From contig NZ_LT859959.1 in assembly GCF_900176205.1 (NCBI RefSeq), positions 248,001-312,000 of the forward strand: a stretch of DNA of 64,000 nucleotides, written 5' to 3'. A program made the position numbers and the translations under genes. The notes below the pieces were generated by a model that worked only from the letters and a program-made list of their open reading frames with translations, had not been told where the DNA came from and did not search any database. This DNA is from Bradyrhizobium sp. ORS 285. Lineage in GTDB: Bacteria; Pseudomonadota; Alphaproteobacteria; Rhizobiales; Xanthobacteraceae. Of the stretch, positions 56,009-64,000 are shown piece after piece (the first letter of the stretch is position 1; each line of letters begins with the position of its first letter).

Positions 56009-56752
56009 AGCGGCCGCAATCACCTCATCTACTCGATGACCAAGAACGCCGACGCCATCCGGCGGCTGTTCGGAGTGCAGCCGGGGAACGACCGCACCGG
56101 CAACCTGCCGTCCATGCCGGGCATCTTCCCGGACTATCCCGCGCCGATCGTCCGAAACTCGGCCGCCGGCCTCGAGCTTGCGATGGCGAGGTGGGGCATG
56201 CCGTGCTCGGCAAAGGCACTGATGGACGCGACCAAGAAGCGGGCCGAGAAGCTTGAAGCCAAGGGCAGGACCGTTGATTTCAAGGAGCTGTTGCGGCTTG
56301 AGCCGGACAGCGGGACGACCAACATCCGCAACGTCAACAGCGCACACTGGAAGCGCTGGCTCGGCCCCGACCACCGGTGCTTGGTCCCGTTCACCTCATT
56401 CTCCGAGTACGACACGATTGACGGCAAGAAGGTGCCCGTCTGGTTCGCCACCGACGAGAGCCGGCCTCTCCTGGCGTTCGCCGGCCTCTGGACGACCTGG
56501 ACATCAGTCCGCAAAGCCAAGGAGGGCGAGATCACGATCGACGTGTATGGTTTTCTGACCTGCGAGCCGAACGCCGAGGTCGGCGCCGTGCACCCGAAGG
56601 CGATGCCGGTGATCCTGACTAGATCCGAGGAATTCGACGCCTGGCTGGGCGGCCCGTGGGACGAGGCCAAGGCGCTGCAGCGGCCCTTACCAGACGGCGC
56701 GCTGCGGATCGTAGCGACCGGTCCGAAAGAGGACCCTTGGCCGTCGGGTTAG
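56009..56752 (+). pseudogene. SRAP (YedK/HMCES) family gene without start and catalytic Cys
   Basis: SRAP proteins cap abasic sites in single-stranded DNA through a cysteine right after the starting Met. Here the sequence reads SSGRNHLIYSMTKNADAIRR: the family start MCGRx is replaced by Ser-Ser exactly at the IS110-side inverted repeat. The rest of the domain is in good order, with IRNVNSAHWKRWLGPDHRCL, VPFTSFSEYD (Glu), LAFAGLWTTWTSVRKAKEGE and AVHPKAMPVILTRSEEFDAW (His). A restart at ATG 56036 (MTKNADAIRRLF) would give 238 residues lacking Cys2, so DNA-protein crosslinking should fail. Confidence 0.8.
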
Positions 56753-57346
56753 GTCTTGAGGCCCGCAACAGCTGGACCAACGCGAGCTCTGACGATTGCG
56801 AATCCCTGCTGCGTGCTGACCGAGCGGAACGAGCAGGCGGACGGAAGGATTCGTTCTGGTGGAGTGATTTCGCCCCCTCAGCACCTCGCCTGACGAAGCC
56901 GCCTCCGAGTTCCGTAATGTCCTCGATCAAACGGGAGACGCCTTCCCAGAGTGCCTGCCCGAATAGCGCCATGTATCTGCGCGTGTTGCAAATTCGCGTG
57001 GTGTCCGCTTTGCTCATAAGCGACCTAATTTGTTGTGCCCAGCCAATGACGCGACCCGTCACATGCTGACGTCCATCTGCAGGCGCGTCGCAGATCTTGT
57101 CTTTAACGAGTCTTGGAATTAATCTTCCGGTATTGATTTCGGAATACGATCATCGATCGCGCTTCTGGTTCGTTCATTCCACATGGTGCCGATTGGGCTG
57201 CTTCGCAATTTCGCAAAACAGCCTAGACGGCGGGCTTTGCCCCCCACCCATCGTAAACACACAGCACGCTCTGCAGACATGCCGATCGTGCGCCCTCAAT
57301 GGGAGAGAAGTTGCACTTCAATCAGGCGCGCTATTCAGTGGCGACA
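56753..57346. other. 594-bp region with no supported gene
   Basis: Only weak open frames. A minus-strand one (56619-57062, MTGRVIGWAQQIRSLMSKAD and LFGQALWEGVSRLIEDITEL) has a protein-like N-terminus but runs into antisense of the SRAP gene. Probably relic DNA. Confidence 0.45.
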
Positions 57347-60300
57347 TCAGCTGCTCTTCAGTCGGTTCTGAAGTTCCTGCCGATCGACGACGAGGTTGCT
57401 AAGGTTGAGATCTACCTGTCGCCCTCCTGCGAGCCTTCGTGCCAGCGCTCTCGTGCCGTCGACGACAAAAACGCCGCAATCGTAGCTGTTCCTCTGCTGA
57501 GCTATTGGGCCATGTCGCAGATTGGCCCCTACTGCCGCGGCGAGTGTTGCCGCGGGGCCGGCATTGCCGTGCCCTTGAGCGGAGTCGTAGTGATAGGCAA
57601 CCGGCCTGTCGCGGTTGCGACGGTCGACCAGCAGCAACGACCAATGAGTGCCTCGCTCAGCGAGGCCTGCGACACTGGCATTGTTCACGGGCAAGAACAG
57701 GAAGTCGGCTGTGTCGTCTCCATTCCGATCGACCACGATTATATGGAATGCCCTTAGGGCATCGGCGCCGGTGCTATGGGCCACCTGGAAGGCCATCAGA
57801 GGATCCACGAACCGGGTCCGAGCGGCGAGATCTGGATTGCTTTGCTGCAATTCCTCCGACAGAAGCTCGTAGTCTCGCTGGATGTGCTCGTCACCCAGCC
57901 ACTGCATGGAGCCCAGCACGCGTCCGCTACGGTCTGCGGAAGAAGCAGCGGCAACCGATGGGCCGGCCTGGGCATCCCGGGCGGCGAAGTGACCAGGATG
58001 ATGGACAAATTGGAAGTCGTAGCGACTTTGGGGTCCCATTGTGATGGAATAGGTCTCTCTGTTGATGGTCACCGGCTGGGAAACCATTCCCGAATTCGGC
58101 AACAGCATCTTGTTGTCCAGCACATTCAGCAGATAATCCGGCACCGCCTGTGAGCGATGCTGCCAATCCTCACCGACGAGATGTCCAATGTCTTCGAGCT
58201 GCTGCAGAACGCCTGAGGGGCCGATGAAGAACGGTGGAGCGCCGGCTGGGCTGAGCACCGGCCTTGACTGGGCTTCGTCACGCAAGTCCCGCGGTGTAGA
58301 CGGCAGATCGACGAACGAAGAGAGACCCTGGTAAATCTCTGAAGACGGGGCAGGGGCGCGCTCCGGCGCAGAATTGAAGTAGGAAGACCGGGCGTCGTCA
58401 CGCAAATCCTGGGGAGTGTACGGCAGATCCATGAACGAAGAAAGACCCTGGTAAATCTCTGAAGACGGGGCAGGCGCGCGCTCCGGCAAAGAATTGACGT
58501 AGGCCGACCGAGCGTCGTCACGCAAGTCCTGCGGTGTGTACGGCAGATCCGCGAACGAAGAAAGACCCTGGTAAATCTGTGAGGACGGGGCAGGGGCGCG
58601 CTCCGGCAAAGAATTGAAGTAGGCCGACCGAGCGTCGTCACGCAAGTCCTGCGGTGTGTACGGCAGATCCGCGAACGAAGAAAGACCTTGGTAAATCTGT
58701 GAGGACGGGGCAGGCGCGCGCTCCGGCGAAGAAGCGACGTAGGCCGACCGGGCGTCGTCACGCAAGTCCGGCGGTGTGTACGGCAGATCCATGAACGAAG
58801 AAAGGCCCTGGTAGATCTGTGAGTACGGGGAGGGCGCGCGCTCCGACGTGGGAAAGTCGAAGAAGGACGGCAGCTGCAAATCTTGAAGCCACGTTGAGGT
58901 CGAGCTTAGGTCAGCCGGGATCTGCAACCCCGCCTGCCTAAGCGGCTCTATCAGCGGCCGGGGCAGCTCAGCTTCGGGGCGCGTCTGCGGCAAAGTTCGT
59001 GTCAAGGCCGAGCTCGAGCTCGGCTCGACTCTCTGCTGCGGGAAGTTCAGGCCGAGCGCCCTGTTTGCATCGACGATCTGCGCATACTGCCTGAGCTTAC
59101 TCAGAGGTACGAAGACGTCACCCCTAACTTCTGTGAACGCCTGGTAGTCTCGATCCAGCGAGTGTCGCTGCTCGACATTGCCATTGATCCGGCTAGCGAT
59201 GCTCGTTCTACCGGTTGTTCGGAGCCACTCGCCGAACTCGCGCAGTGTTGAAGCAGTTCTTCGTGCTGCTGCTTTCTTTTGTTGGAGAAGATTGGGCTTG
59301 TTCAACTCCTCGTTGGTAAGGCCCTCGATCAGACTGGCGTCCTCGTCGTAAAGGTAAATTCCTTCGATACCCAAAAATGCACGAATTCGATCAAGCTGAG
59401 GCACCTCCTTTCCGGCTTTCCGACACGCCGCGATATCATCCCTCAACGAGTCCTGCTGCTCAACAGTCCCGTCAATCCGGTTCACAATGCTGGGCCTGCT
59501 CTCCCTCTGAAGCCAATCACTGAAACTGCGCAGTCGCGAGGCTTGCGTCGTAGCGGTGCTTTTTTCTTCGCCCATAGACGGTGCATTGCTCAAGCCGCGG
59601 TCGATGGCGACGGCGTCTTCCCGATAAGGAGCTAATGTTTTGTGCCCCATCAGGCGGGGGCGGCTAAGAATACCTACGAGCTGCCCATCAGTCCCTAATC
59701 TACACAAATGAGACAGTGCCACACTGAGCCGGCCGTTATCGTCGCCAACGGCTTCGATGTACTCGTTCAGGTCGTCGCCCAACGACGTTGGCTCCGTGTA
59801 TAACCGAGCCAATGTCTCCTTATCGTGCTCTCGGAGCCAACGCGCAAAATGCCTGAGAGCTCTCACGTACGATTTAATGGTCTCGGAGGCAATCACCCCA
59901 GTCCCGCGGCTGCTGGTACCATCAGGCGCAACTCCATACTCTCTGACGGCCTTCTCAAACTGAGAGATCATTTGCTCGTCGGCAGGATACATGGGGCCGA
60001 GACGTATACCCCGGCTAGGGACTGTGCTAGACCCTCCAGCCTGAAAGATCTGAAGCTCATGGAGAGCTCCACTCAAGGACCTCCTAGCCGTGCTAAAGGC
60101 GCCCGCGCCCTTTATAAATTCATCCTTACAGGCCGTCAGTAGATCAGGATGGCCAAGCACGTCCGTCAGAATGAGGTCTTTGGATTGGAGGAACTCACTG
60201 AACCCCCGAAGCGCCGACGAGTAGTTATTAATCGTGCCGCGTCTAAAGTGCGCGGCCGTCAACGCTTTCCTGAGCTCTATAAATAGTGCCTGGTCTGCAG

Positions 60301-60856
60301 CGGACGGGCGCTTGCGCTTTGCGCGCCTGATATGAAGCTCGGAGCGGAGCGTGACATCTTCTGGGTCACCAGACGACTTCTCTCGGCGGCTTCCTCCCAG
60401 GACATTGCCTAGTCCGGATTTGACCCGGGAGAGCAATCCAAGTGGCTTTCTGCATTCATCCGTCCGGACTTTAGATTGCACCTCCAGAGGCGCTTCGTAG
60501 CGCATGCTGCCGGATGACACCGAATCCAAGCCGTCTGAGCCCGGTCCAAGATGACCGCGCGGAACATCGGCGCTGTAGCGCGCATTGCTCAACGAGCTGT
60601 CGCGCAAGTTATGCTCTTGTGGCACACACATCGCAGCATCACTGGTCGTGCGCTGAGTATTGTCGCCCGATCGCGCGTCTGGAGTGTCAGGCGAACTCTC
60701 CTTGAAGGATAGAGGCTGCAGTTCGCCCAGTTGCTGCTCAAAGCGAGCCTGATCAACTGGCTCGAGATCGGCCTCCTGCCGCGTGCGCTGGAGCTCTTGC
60801 CGCTCTGCGTGCCGGCGCATCGAATAGTTCGGGTCGCTATAGCCGGGTTCCATGTC
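57347..60856 (-). CDS. nopD: NopD/Bel2-5-like type III effector with C48 SUMO-protease domain
   Basis: About 1,169 residues from ATG 60856. Effectors of this group enter plant nuclei and remove SUMO from host proteins. Domain order: polar N-terminus (1-175); basic cluster RRAKRKRP (177-184), a possible nuclear signal; four divergent helical repeats (about 184-279, 309-399, 429-504, 526-604) resembling the core-binding domain of tyrosine recombinases; five 40-residue tandem repeats (672-871); linker; C-terminal C48 protease. Catalytic residues appear intact: His 1071 (GTHWSLLLVD), Asp 1091 (AYHYDSAQGH), Gln 1121 and Cys 1127 (QQRNSYDCGVFVVD). The start at 60856 has AAGGAGGGGAC just before ATG and opens MEPGYSDPNYSMRRH; an upstream GTG at 60949 would add 31 residues but lacks such a site. 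Lower GC and different codon use from the core suggest transfer. Function is inferred from family. Confidence 0.87.
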   Translation of the reverse strand, partial: DMEPGYSDPNYSMRRHAERQELQRTRQEADLEPVDQARFEQQLGELQPLSFKESSPDTPDARSGDNTQRTTSDAAMCVPQEHNLRDSSLSNARYSADVPRGHLGPGSDGLDSVSSGSMRYEAPLEVQSKVRTDECRKPLGLLSRVKSGLGNVLGGSRREKSSGDPEDVTLRSELHIRRAKRKRPSAADQALFIELRKALTAAHFRRGTINNYSSALRGFSEFLQSKDLILTDVLGHPDLLTACKDEFIKGAGAFSTARRSLSGALHELQIFQAGGSSTVPSRGIRLGPMYPADEQMISQFEKAVREYGVAPDGTSSRGTGVIASETIKSYVRALRHFARWLREHDKETLARLYTEPTSLGDDLNEYIEAVGDDNGRLSVALSHLCRLGTDGQLVGILSRPRLMGHKTLAPYREDAVAIDRGLSNAPSMGEEKSTATTQASRLRSFSDWLQRESRPSIVNRIDGTVEQQDSLRDDIAACRKAGKEVPQLDRIRAFLGIEGIYLYDEDASLIEGLTNEELNKPNLLQQKKAAARRTASTLREFGEWLRTTGRTSIASRINGNVEQRHSLDRDYQAFTEVRGDVFVPLSKLRQYAQIVDANRALGLNFPQQRVEPSSSSALTRTLPQTRPEAELPRPLIEPLRQAGLQIPADLSSTSTWLQDLQLPSFFDFPTSERAPSPYSQIYQGLSSFMDLPYTPPDLRDDARSAYVASSPERAPAPSSQIYQGLSSFADLPYTPQDLRDDARSAYFNSLPERAPAPSSQIYQGLSSFADLPYTPQDLRDDARSAYVNSLPERAPAPSSEIYQGLSSFMDLPYTPQDLRDDARSSYFNSAPERAPAPSSEIYQGLSSFVDLPSTPRDLRDEAQSRPVLSPAGAPPFFIGPSGVLQQLEDIGHLVGEDWQHRSQAVPDYLLNVLDNKMLLPNSGMVSQPVTINRETYSITMGPQSRYDFQFVHHPGHFAARDAQAGPSVAAASSADRSGRVLGSMQWLGDEHIQRDYELLSEELQQSNPDLAARTRFVDPLMAFQVAHSTGADALRAFHIIVVDRNGDDTADFLFLPVNNASVAGLAERGTHWSLLLVDRRNRDRPVAYHYDSAQGHGNAGPAATLAAAVGANLRHGPIAQQRNSYDCGVFVVDGTRALARRLAGGRQVDLNLSNLVVDRQELQNRLKSS
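58244..58843 (-). repeat. Five 120-bp tandem repeats inside nopD
   Basis: Each codes 40 residues, beginning ERAPxPxSxIYQGLSSF and continuing DLPYTPxDLRDDARSxY. Units run 58843-58724, 58723-58604, 58603-58484, 58483-58364 and 58363-58244. Units 2 and 3 are almost identical in DNA; unit 5 is the most diverged, so the array probably grew from the middle. Confidence 0.93.
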
Positions 60857-61257
60857 CCCTCCTTCGGCCAGATAACTCTTCATAGCTTCACCCGGACCAC
60901 AGCCAGGTGGAGCGCCAACAAACTCTGAATTCAAGAGACCGAAAGCCACTTTCGGAGCAGCCGCTTCGAACTCAGTTCGATGTCCTCAACTTCGCGTTAA
61001 CCGACGTGTCGTCACGGATTTCGTCTCACCTGCGACCCTATGGATATTGTAATCCTACTTCCGATCGTGAAGCGTAACGCTTTACCGGCCGAAGTTACAA
61101 CCTGACGCAACGTGGGATTCAAGCTCAGTTTTACCAAGTGCCCCGAATATTGAGGCGCGACACCCGAGCGAGTGTTCGTTCGGGACGGTCTCTGAATGGA
61201 GCAGACACCTGTAGTAGGCCCTGACCCTGCCCTTTGGGTGAAGTTCGTTCTGGCCAA
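60857..61257. other. 401-bp region between nopD and IS256 copy 2
   Basis: Promoter side of nopD. It contains the possible tts box and AT-rich stretches (attacaatatcc on the minus strand near 61040-61055). No supported gene; a short minus frame 61012-61257 lacks motifs. Confidence 0.45.
61075..61108 (-). promoter_or_regulatory. Possible degenerate tts box upstream of nopD
   Basis: On the minus strand CGTCAGGTTGTAACTTCGG, which matches the first half of the rhizobial tts box (CGTCAGcTTGTCGAAAGCT) in ten of eleven positions but diverges in the second half. About 220 bp before ATG 60856. TtsI would bind here if functional. Confidence 0.35.
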
Positions 61258-62681
61258 GATCGTGTCCCGTGGCGTGGTGTAGCTCGCGGTGGGTCACCGC
61301 GTTCGCCGGCGAGAGCCGGGCTGGTCAGCTGGCGATAGCCTGAAGGCTGACGGTAGGATCATCGCTCATCGGTGCGATGGTTTCCAGTGTCACATAGCGG
61401 GCTCGCTGGACGGCCCATTCGTCGTTTTGTTCGAGCAGGATCGCGCCGATGAGGCGGACGATGGCATCCTCATTTGGGAAGATGCCGACCACCTCGGTGC
61501 GCCGCTTGATCTCTCCGTTGAGACGCTCGATCGGATTGGTGGAGTGCAACTTGGTCCGGTGCTGGGGCGGGAACGTCATGTAGGCGAGTACGTCGGTCTC
61601 GGCCTCGTCGAGGAAGCCGGCCAGCTTGGGCAGCTTGGGGCGGAGCTGATCGGCGACCTTGCGCCACTGCGTTTTTGCGGCATCGGCATCGTCCTGGGCG
61701 AACGCGGTGGCGATGAAAGCGGAGACCACGCGGCGCCCGCTCTTTCCGGCATGGGCCAGCGCGTTGCGCATGAAGTGGACGCGGCAGCGCTGCCAGCTGG
61801 CGTTGAGCACCTTGGCGACGGTGGCCTTGATGCCCTCGTGGGCGTCGGACACGACGAGCTTGACGCCGCGCAGGCCGCGGCGGGCGAGCTTGCGCAAGAA
61901 CGCGGTCCAGAACGTCTCGGCTTCGGAGGGGCCGACGTCCATGCCGAGAACCTCGCGCCGGCCGTCGCTGTTGACACCGACTGCGACGATCACCGCCACC
62001 GACACGATGCGCCCGTTCTGGCGCACCTTCACGTAGGTGGCGTCGATCCACAGATACGGCCAGTCGCCCTCGATCGGACGGCCGAGGAAGGCCTTCACCT
62101 TGTCATCGATCTCACCGCACAGCCGGCTCACTTGGCTCTTCGAGATGCCGGTCATGCCCATGGCCTGCACCAGGTCATCCACCGAGCGGGTTGAAACGCC
62201 TTGCACATAGGCTTCCTGGACCACGGCGGTGAGCGCCTTCTCGGCCATCCGGCGCGGCTCTAAGAAGCCCGGGAAATAGGAGCCCTTGCGCAGCTTGGGA
62301 ATACGCAGTTCGACCGTACCGGCCCGGGTCTCCCAGGTCCGGTCGCGGTAGCCGTTGCGCTGGGCCAGACGCTCGGGGGTCTTCTCGCCGTAGCCTGCTC
62401 CGGTCTGGCTTTCGACCTCCAGCTCCATCAGGCGCTGGGCGGCAAAGCCGATCATCTCGCGCAACAAATCCGCATCAGGGGTCTTCTCCACGAGTGTTCG
62501 CAGGTTCATCATGTCGTCGGTCATCGGTGGGTCCTCGGTTGCGTTGGCGTGTCGCAACCCGATCCTACCGGAGAACTGCCGATGACCACCGCAAAGCCGC
62601 CCGCCCGCTACGGCGCTACGTGACAGCGCGCGTCCGGGCGGCTTTGCTCTACCGAGCTACACCACCACCGGGGACACGACC
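61258..62681 (-). mobile_element. IS256 family insertion sequence, copy 2 (intact)
   Basis: 1,424 bp. Inverted ends TCGTGTCCCGTGGCGTGGTG (from 61260) and its near-complement ending GGGGACACGA (62679). An 8-bp target duplication, CTGGCCAA, flanks it at 61250-61257 and 62682-62689. Same element as 36875-38300, in the opposite direction. Confidence 0.93.
61325..62557 (-). CDS. IS256 family transposase, intact
   Basis: About 400 residues from [20 protein letters not shown] (ATG 62524); an upstream ATG at 62557 adds eleven residues. Mutator-type DDE enzyme: [20 protein letters not shown] (first Asp), [20 protein letters not shown] (second Asp), [15 protein letters not shown], and [20 protein letters not shown] (Glu). 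No frameshift at the place where copy 1 is broken ([15 protein letters not shown]). Likely the active source for both copies. Confidence 0.95.
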   Translation of the reverse strand: MRHANATEDPPMTDDMMNLRTLVEKTPDADLLREMIGFAAQRLMELEVESQTGAGYGEKTPERLAQRNGYRDRTWETRAGTVELRIPKLRKGSYFPGFLEPRRMAEKALTAVVQEAYVQGVSTRSVDDLVQAMGMTGISKSQVSRLCGEIDDKVKAFLGRPIEGDWPYLWIDATYVKVRQNGRIVSVAVIVAVGVNSDGRREVLGMDVGPSEAETFWTAFLRKLARRGLRGVKLVVSDAHEGIKATVAKVLNASWQRCRVHFMRNALAHAGKSGRRVVSAFIATAFAQDDADAAKTQWRKVADQLRPKLPKLAGFLDEAETDVLAYMTFPPQHRTKLHSTNPIERLNGEIKRRTEVVGIFPNEDAIVRLIGAILLEQNDEWAVQRARYVTLETIAPMSDDPTVSLQAIAS

Positions 62682-62728
62682 CTGGCCAACGAAGACCAGA
62701 GGATCAAGTGTAGCCGCTTTACGGCAGA

Positions 62729-63118
62729 TGACCTGCCCCTAAGAATTTCCTCCAGAAGGATTTAGAGTCCGCCCTGACGAAGGACGGACAGATGAAGCGG
62801 AAGCGGTTCACGGAAGAGCAGATCATCGCGGTTTTGAAAGAGCACGAGGCCGGTGCGAAGACGGCCGATCTGGCTCGCAAGCACGGGATCTCGGAGGCGA
62901 CGCACTACAATTGGAAGGCCAAGTTCGGCGGCATGGACGTCTCCGAGGCCAAGCGGCTCAAGGCGCTCGAGGACGAGAATGCCAAGCTGAAGAAGCTGCT
63001 GGCCGAGCAGATGCTCGATGCGGCGGCGCTGCCGGAGCTGCTTTCAAAAAAATGGTAGGCCCTGCCGCCAAGCGCGCCGCATCGGCGCACCTGCAGGCCA
63101 AGCTCGGCCTGTCGGAAC
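62729..63118 (+). mobile_element. IS3 family (IS407 group) element, left part
   Basis: Begins TGACCTGCCCCTAAGAATTT, a typical IS407-group end, 39 bp after the IS256 duplication. It contains orfA and the first codons of orfB and stops where IS66 sequence starts at 63119. Confidence 0.75.
62792..63058 (+). CDS. IS3 family OrfA
   Basis: 88 residues. Helix-turn-helix protein (MKRKRFTEEQIIAVLKEHEA, then GISEATHYNWKAKFGGMDVS) and a leucine-zipper coiled coil (RLKALEDENAKLKKLLAEQM). The end LSKKW comes from an A-run slippage site, where relatives shift into orfB to make the fused transposase. orfB begins MVGPAAKRAASAHLQAKLGL and is cut after LSER, so no active transposase can be made. Confidence 0.88.
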   Translation: MKRKRFTEEQIIAVLKEHEAGAKTADLARKHGISEATHYNWKAKFGGMDVSEAKRLKALEDENAKLKKLLAEQMLDAAALPELLSKKW

Positions 63119-63178
63119 GTAAGCATCCGCCGTAGGCCGCGGGGGGAGCCGGTTTGCGGCGTCATCTGGGAAGAGATT

Positions 63179-63400
63179 TCAGAGCTGCCGACGTGTTTTG
63201 ACGAGTTCGATCAGGTTGTCGATCCCGAAGTCGGTCAAGGCCATGACGCCATCGTCACCAGCGCCATAGACCCAGATGACGCCATCCTCGATGTCCAATT
63301 CGCTGGCGACGTCGTGCAACCATTCCTCATCTTCGCCGAGGTCCTTGGCAACCTTGGCGATGGTGGTGACGTGGTGAACTTTGTTGACGTGCGTGGTCAT
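63179..63400 (-). CDS. 73-residue acidic protein coupled to IS66 transposase
   Basis: [20 protein letters not shown], then [20 protein letters not shown] and [20 protein letters not shown]. Acidic and helical; no family I can name, though small frames like this accompany some rhizobial IS66 elements. Its ATG overlaps the transposase stop (ATGA), so it is translated with it. Role in transposition unknown. Confidence 0.7.
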   Translation of the reverse strand: MTTHVNKVHHVTTIAKVAKDLGEDEEWLHDVASELDIEDGVIWVYGAGDDGVMALTDFGIDNLIELVKTRRQL

Positions 63401-64000
63401 GCTGCTCGGGTGGAGAGCGCTGCGGCCTGAGGCGTCCAGTTCCAGGGCAGCAGTTCGTCGAGCCGTTGGGACGGGTGAGCGGCAATCCGGTCAATGACAT
63501 CGGTCAGCCAGGCTTGCGGATCGATCCCGTTCATTTTGGCGGTGACGATCAGGCTGTACATCGCAGCTGCGCGCCGGCCGCCGCGATCAGACCCGCAGAA
63601 GAGCCAGGATTTTCGACCTAGGGCGATGCCTCGCAGACCGCGCTCGGCGGCATTGTTGGAGAGGCACACACGACCGTCATCGAGGAACAGCGTGAAGCTC
63701 GGCCATCGCTTCAGCACGTAATTGAATGCCTTGGCAAGGTCGTGCCCCCGGGCGAGCTTGGCGAGTTGCTCTTGCATGTAGAGCCGCAGGTCTTCGGTCA
63801 AAGGCCGACTGAGCGTCTGCCGTGCTTCGAGACGCTCCTGCGCGCTTTTGCCATTGATGGAACGCTCGATCTCGAACAACGCGTCGATCCGGCGCACGAC
63901 CTCGATTGCGATCGGAGAAAGCGGGATCTCCTTCTTGCCCGCAGCCTTGCGGCGCGCATTCTCCTCCAGATCGGCCATGGCAAAGAACGGGCGCCGCGCA
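63397..64000 (-). CDS. tnpC: IS66 transposase (TnpC), C-terminal part
   Basis: About 200 C-terminal residues visible; the frame stays open through [20 protein letters not shown] to the window end. [20 protein letters not shown] and [20 protein letters not shown] lead to the catalytic Glu region [20 protein letters not shown], then [20 protein letters not shown] and [20 protein letters not shown], the usual IS66 C-terminal end. The two catalytic Asp residues lie outside the window. Confidence 0.92.
   Translation of the reverse strand, partial: ARRPFFAMADLEENARRKAAGKKEIPLSPIAIEVVRRIDALFEIERSINGKSAQERLEARQTLSRPLTEDLRLYMQEQLAKLARGHDLAKAFNYVLKRWPSFTLFLDDGRVCLSNNAAERGLRGIALGRKSWLFCGSDRGGRRAAAMYSLIVTAKMNGIDPQAWLTDVIDRIAAHPSQRLDELLPWNWTPQAAALSTRAA

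Larger units (their letters stand above)
63119..64000 (-). mobile_element. IS66 family element, inserted in the IS3 orfB (right side outside window)
   Basis: The end GTAAGCATCCGCCG at 63119 agrees with the GTAAGC terminus of IS66 elements and follows directly on interrupted orfB sequence (GTCGGAAC). The transposase runs leftward from beyond 64000. The 8-bp duplication cannot be checked because the other end is not in the window. Confidence 0.65.

Noticed and set aside
55686..56752. SRAP gene plus neighbouring IS110 fragment as a new two-gene system
   Set aside because: Both are truncated at their shared border, which fits insertion and decay better than a functional unit.
56619..57062. Minus-strand hypothetical gene beginning MTGRVIGWAQQIRSLM
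   Set aside because: The first 60 residues look protein-like, but the rest is antisense to the SRAP gene and no ribosome-binding site or family is visible.
58244..58843. Regularly spaced repeats that might suggest a CRISPR array
   Set aside because: The 120-bp units have no unique spacers, lie within one open reading frame and code for a 40-residue protein repeat.

Overview
The window looks like the chromosome of an alphaproteobacterium of the Rhizobiales, most probably Bradyrhizobium. The reasons are the high GC content, alphaproteobacterial versions of DnaX, RmuC and AmpG, dense families of intergenic palindromic repeats of the Bradyrhizobium type, tandem CtrA-like boxes, and a NopD/Bel2-5-like type III effector of nodule bacteria.

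Two regions differ sharply. Positions 1-36,436 are ordinary core chromosome. In order this part holds: polA (partial, minus), a membrane acyltransferase, ugd, hrpB, a retropepsin-like protease, a phosphomannomutase/phosphoglucomutase, a chemoreceptor with a small membrane-protein partner, an Lrp/AsnC regulator, nudC, a HIT protein, the small SRP RNA with dnaX-ybaB-recR, ampG, rmuC, def-fmt-truA, a second chemoreceptor, dapE-dapD, a HAD nucleotidase, and a tightly coupled minus-strand run rpmH-rnpA-yidC-engB-DUF423-argB-DUF1036, followed by a histidine kinase. Palindromic repeats fill most gaps. One lies in frame inside polA and another supplies the N-terminal codons of the DUF1036 gene.

A tRNA-Arg(ACG) gene at 36,437-36,513 marks the change to an accessory region that runs to the window end. 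This part is a decayed integrative and conjugative element packed with insertion sequences: an IS256 copy with a frameshift, an IS630 element, a helicase cut off and joined to the C-terminal end of a RepA-type initiator, three iteron-like repeats, a TraF peptidase fragment, an intact relaxase (DUF3363 type), TraG, two ribbon-helix-helix proteins, an MFS transporter, and trbB-trbC-trbD-trbE'-'trbL-trbF'. The trb operon has lost about half its length: trbE is fused out of frame to the 3' part of trbL, trbJ is absent, and trbF is cut by an IS21 remnant. The element keeps DNA-processing genes but should not be able to build a mating channel by itself.

Beyond it lie IS21 and IS110 remnants, a SRAP-family gene that has lost its start and catalytic cysteine, and the most interesting gene of the window, a large minus-strand effector (57,347-60,856). 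It combines a basic nuclear-localisation-like cluster, four divergent repeats that resemble the core-binding (SAM-like) domain of tyrosine recombinases, five 40-residue tandem repeats, and a C-terminal C48 (Ulp1/SUMO protease) domain with an intact His-Asp-Gln-Cys set. The window ends in an intact second IS256 copy, an IS3 (IS407-type) fragment, and an IS66 element inserted into that fragment.
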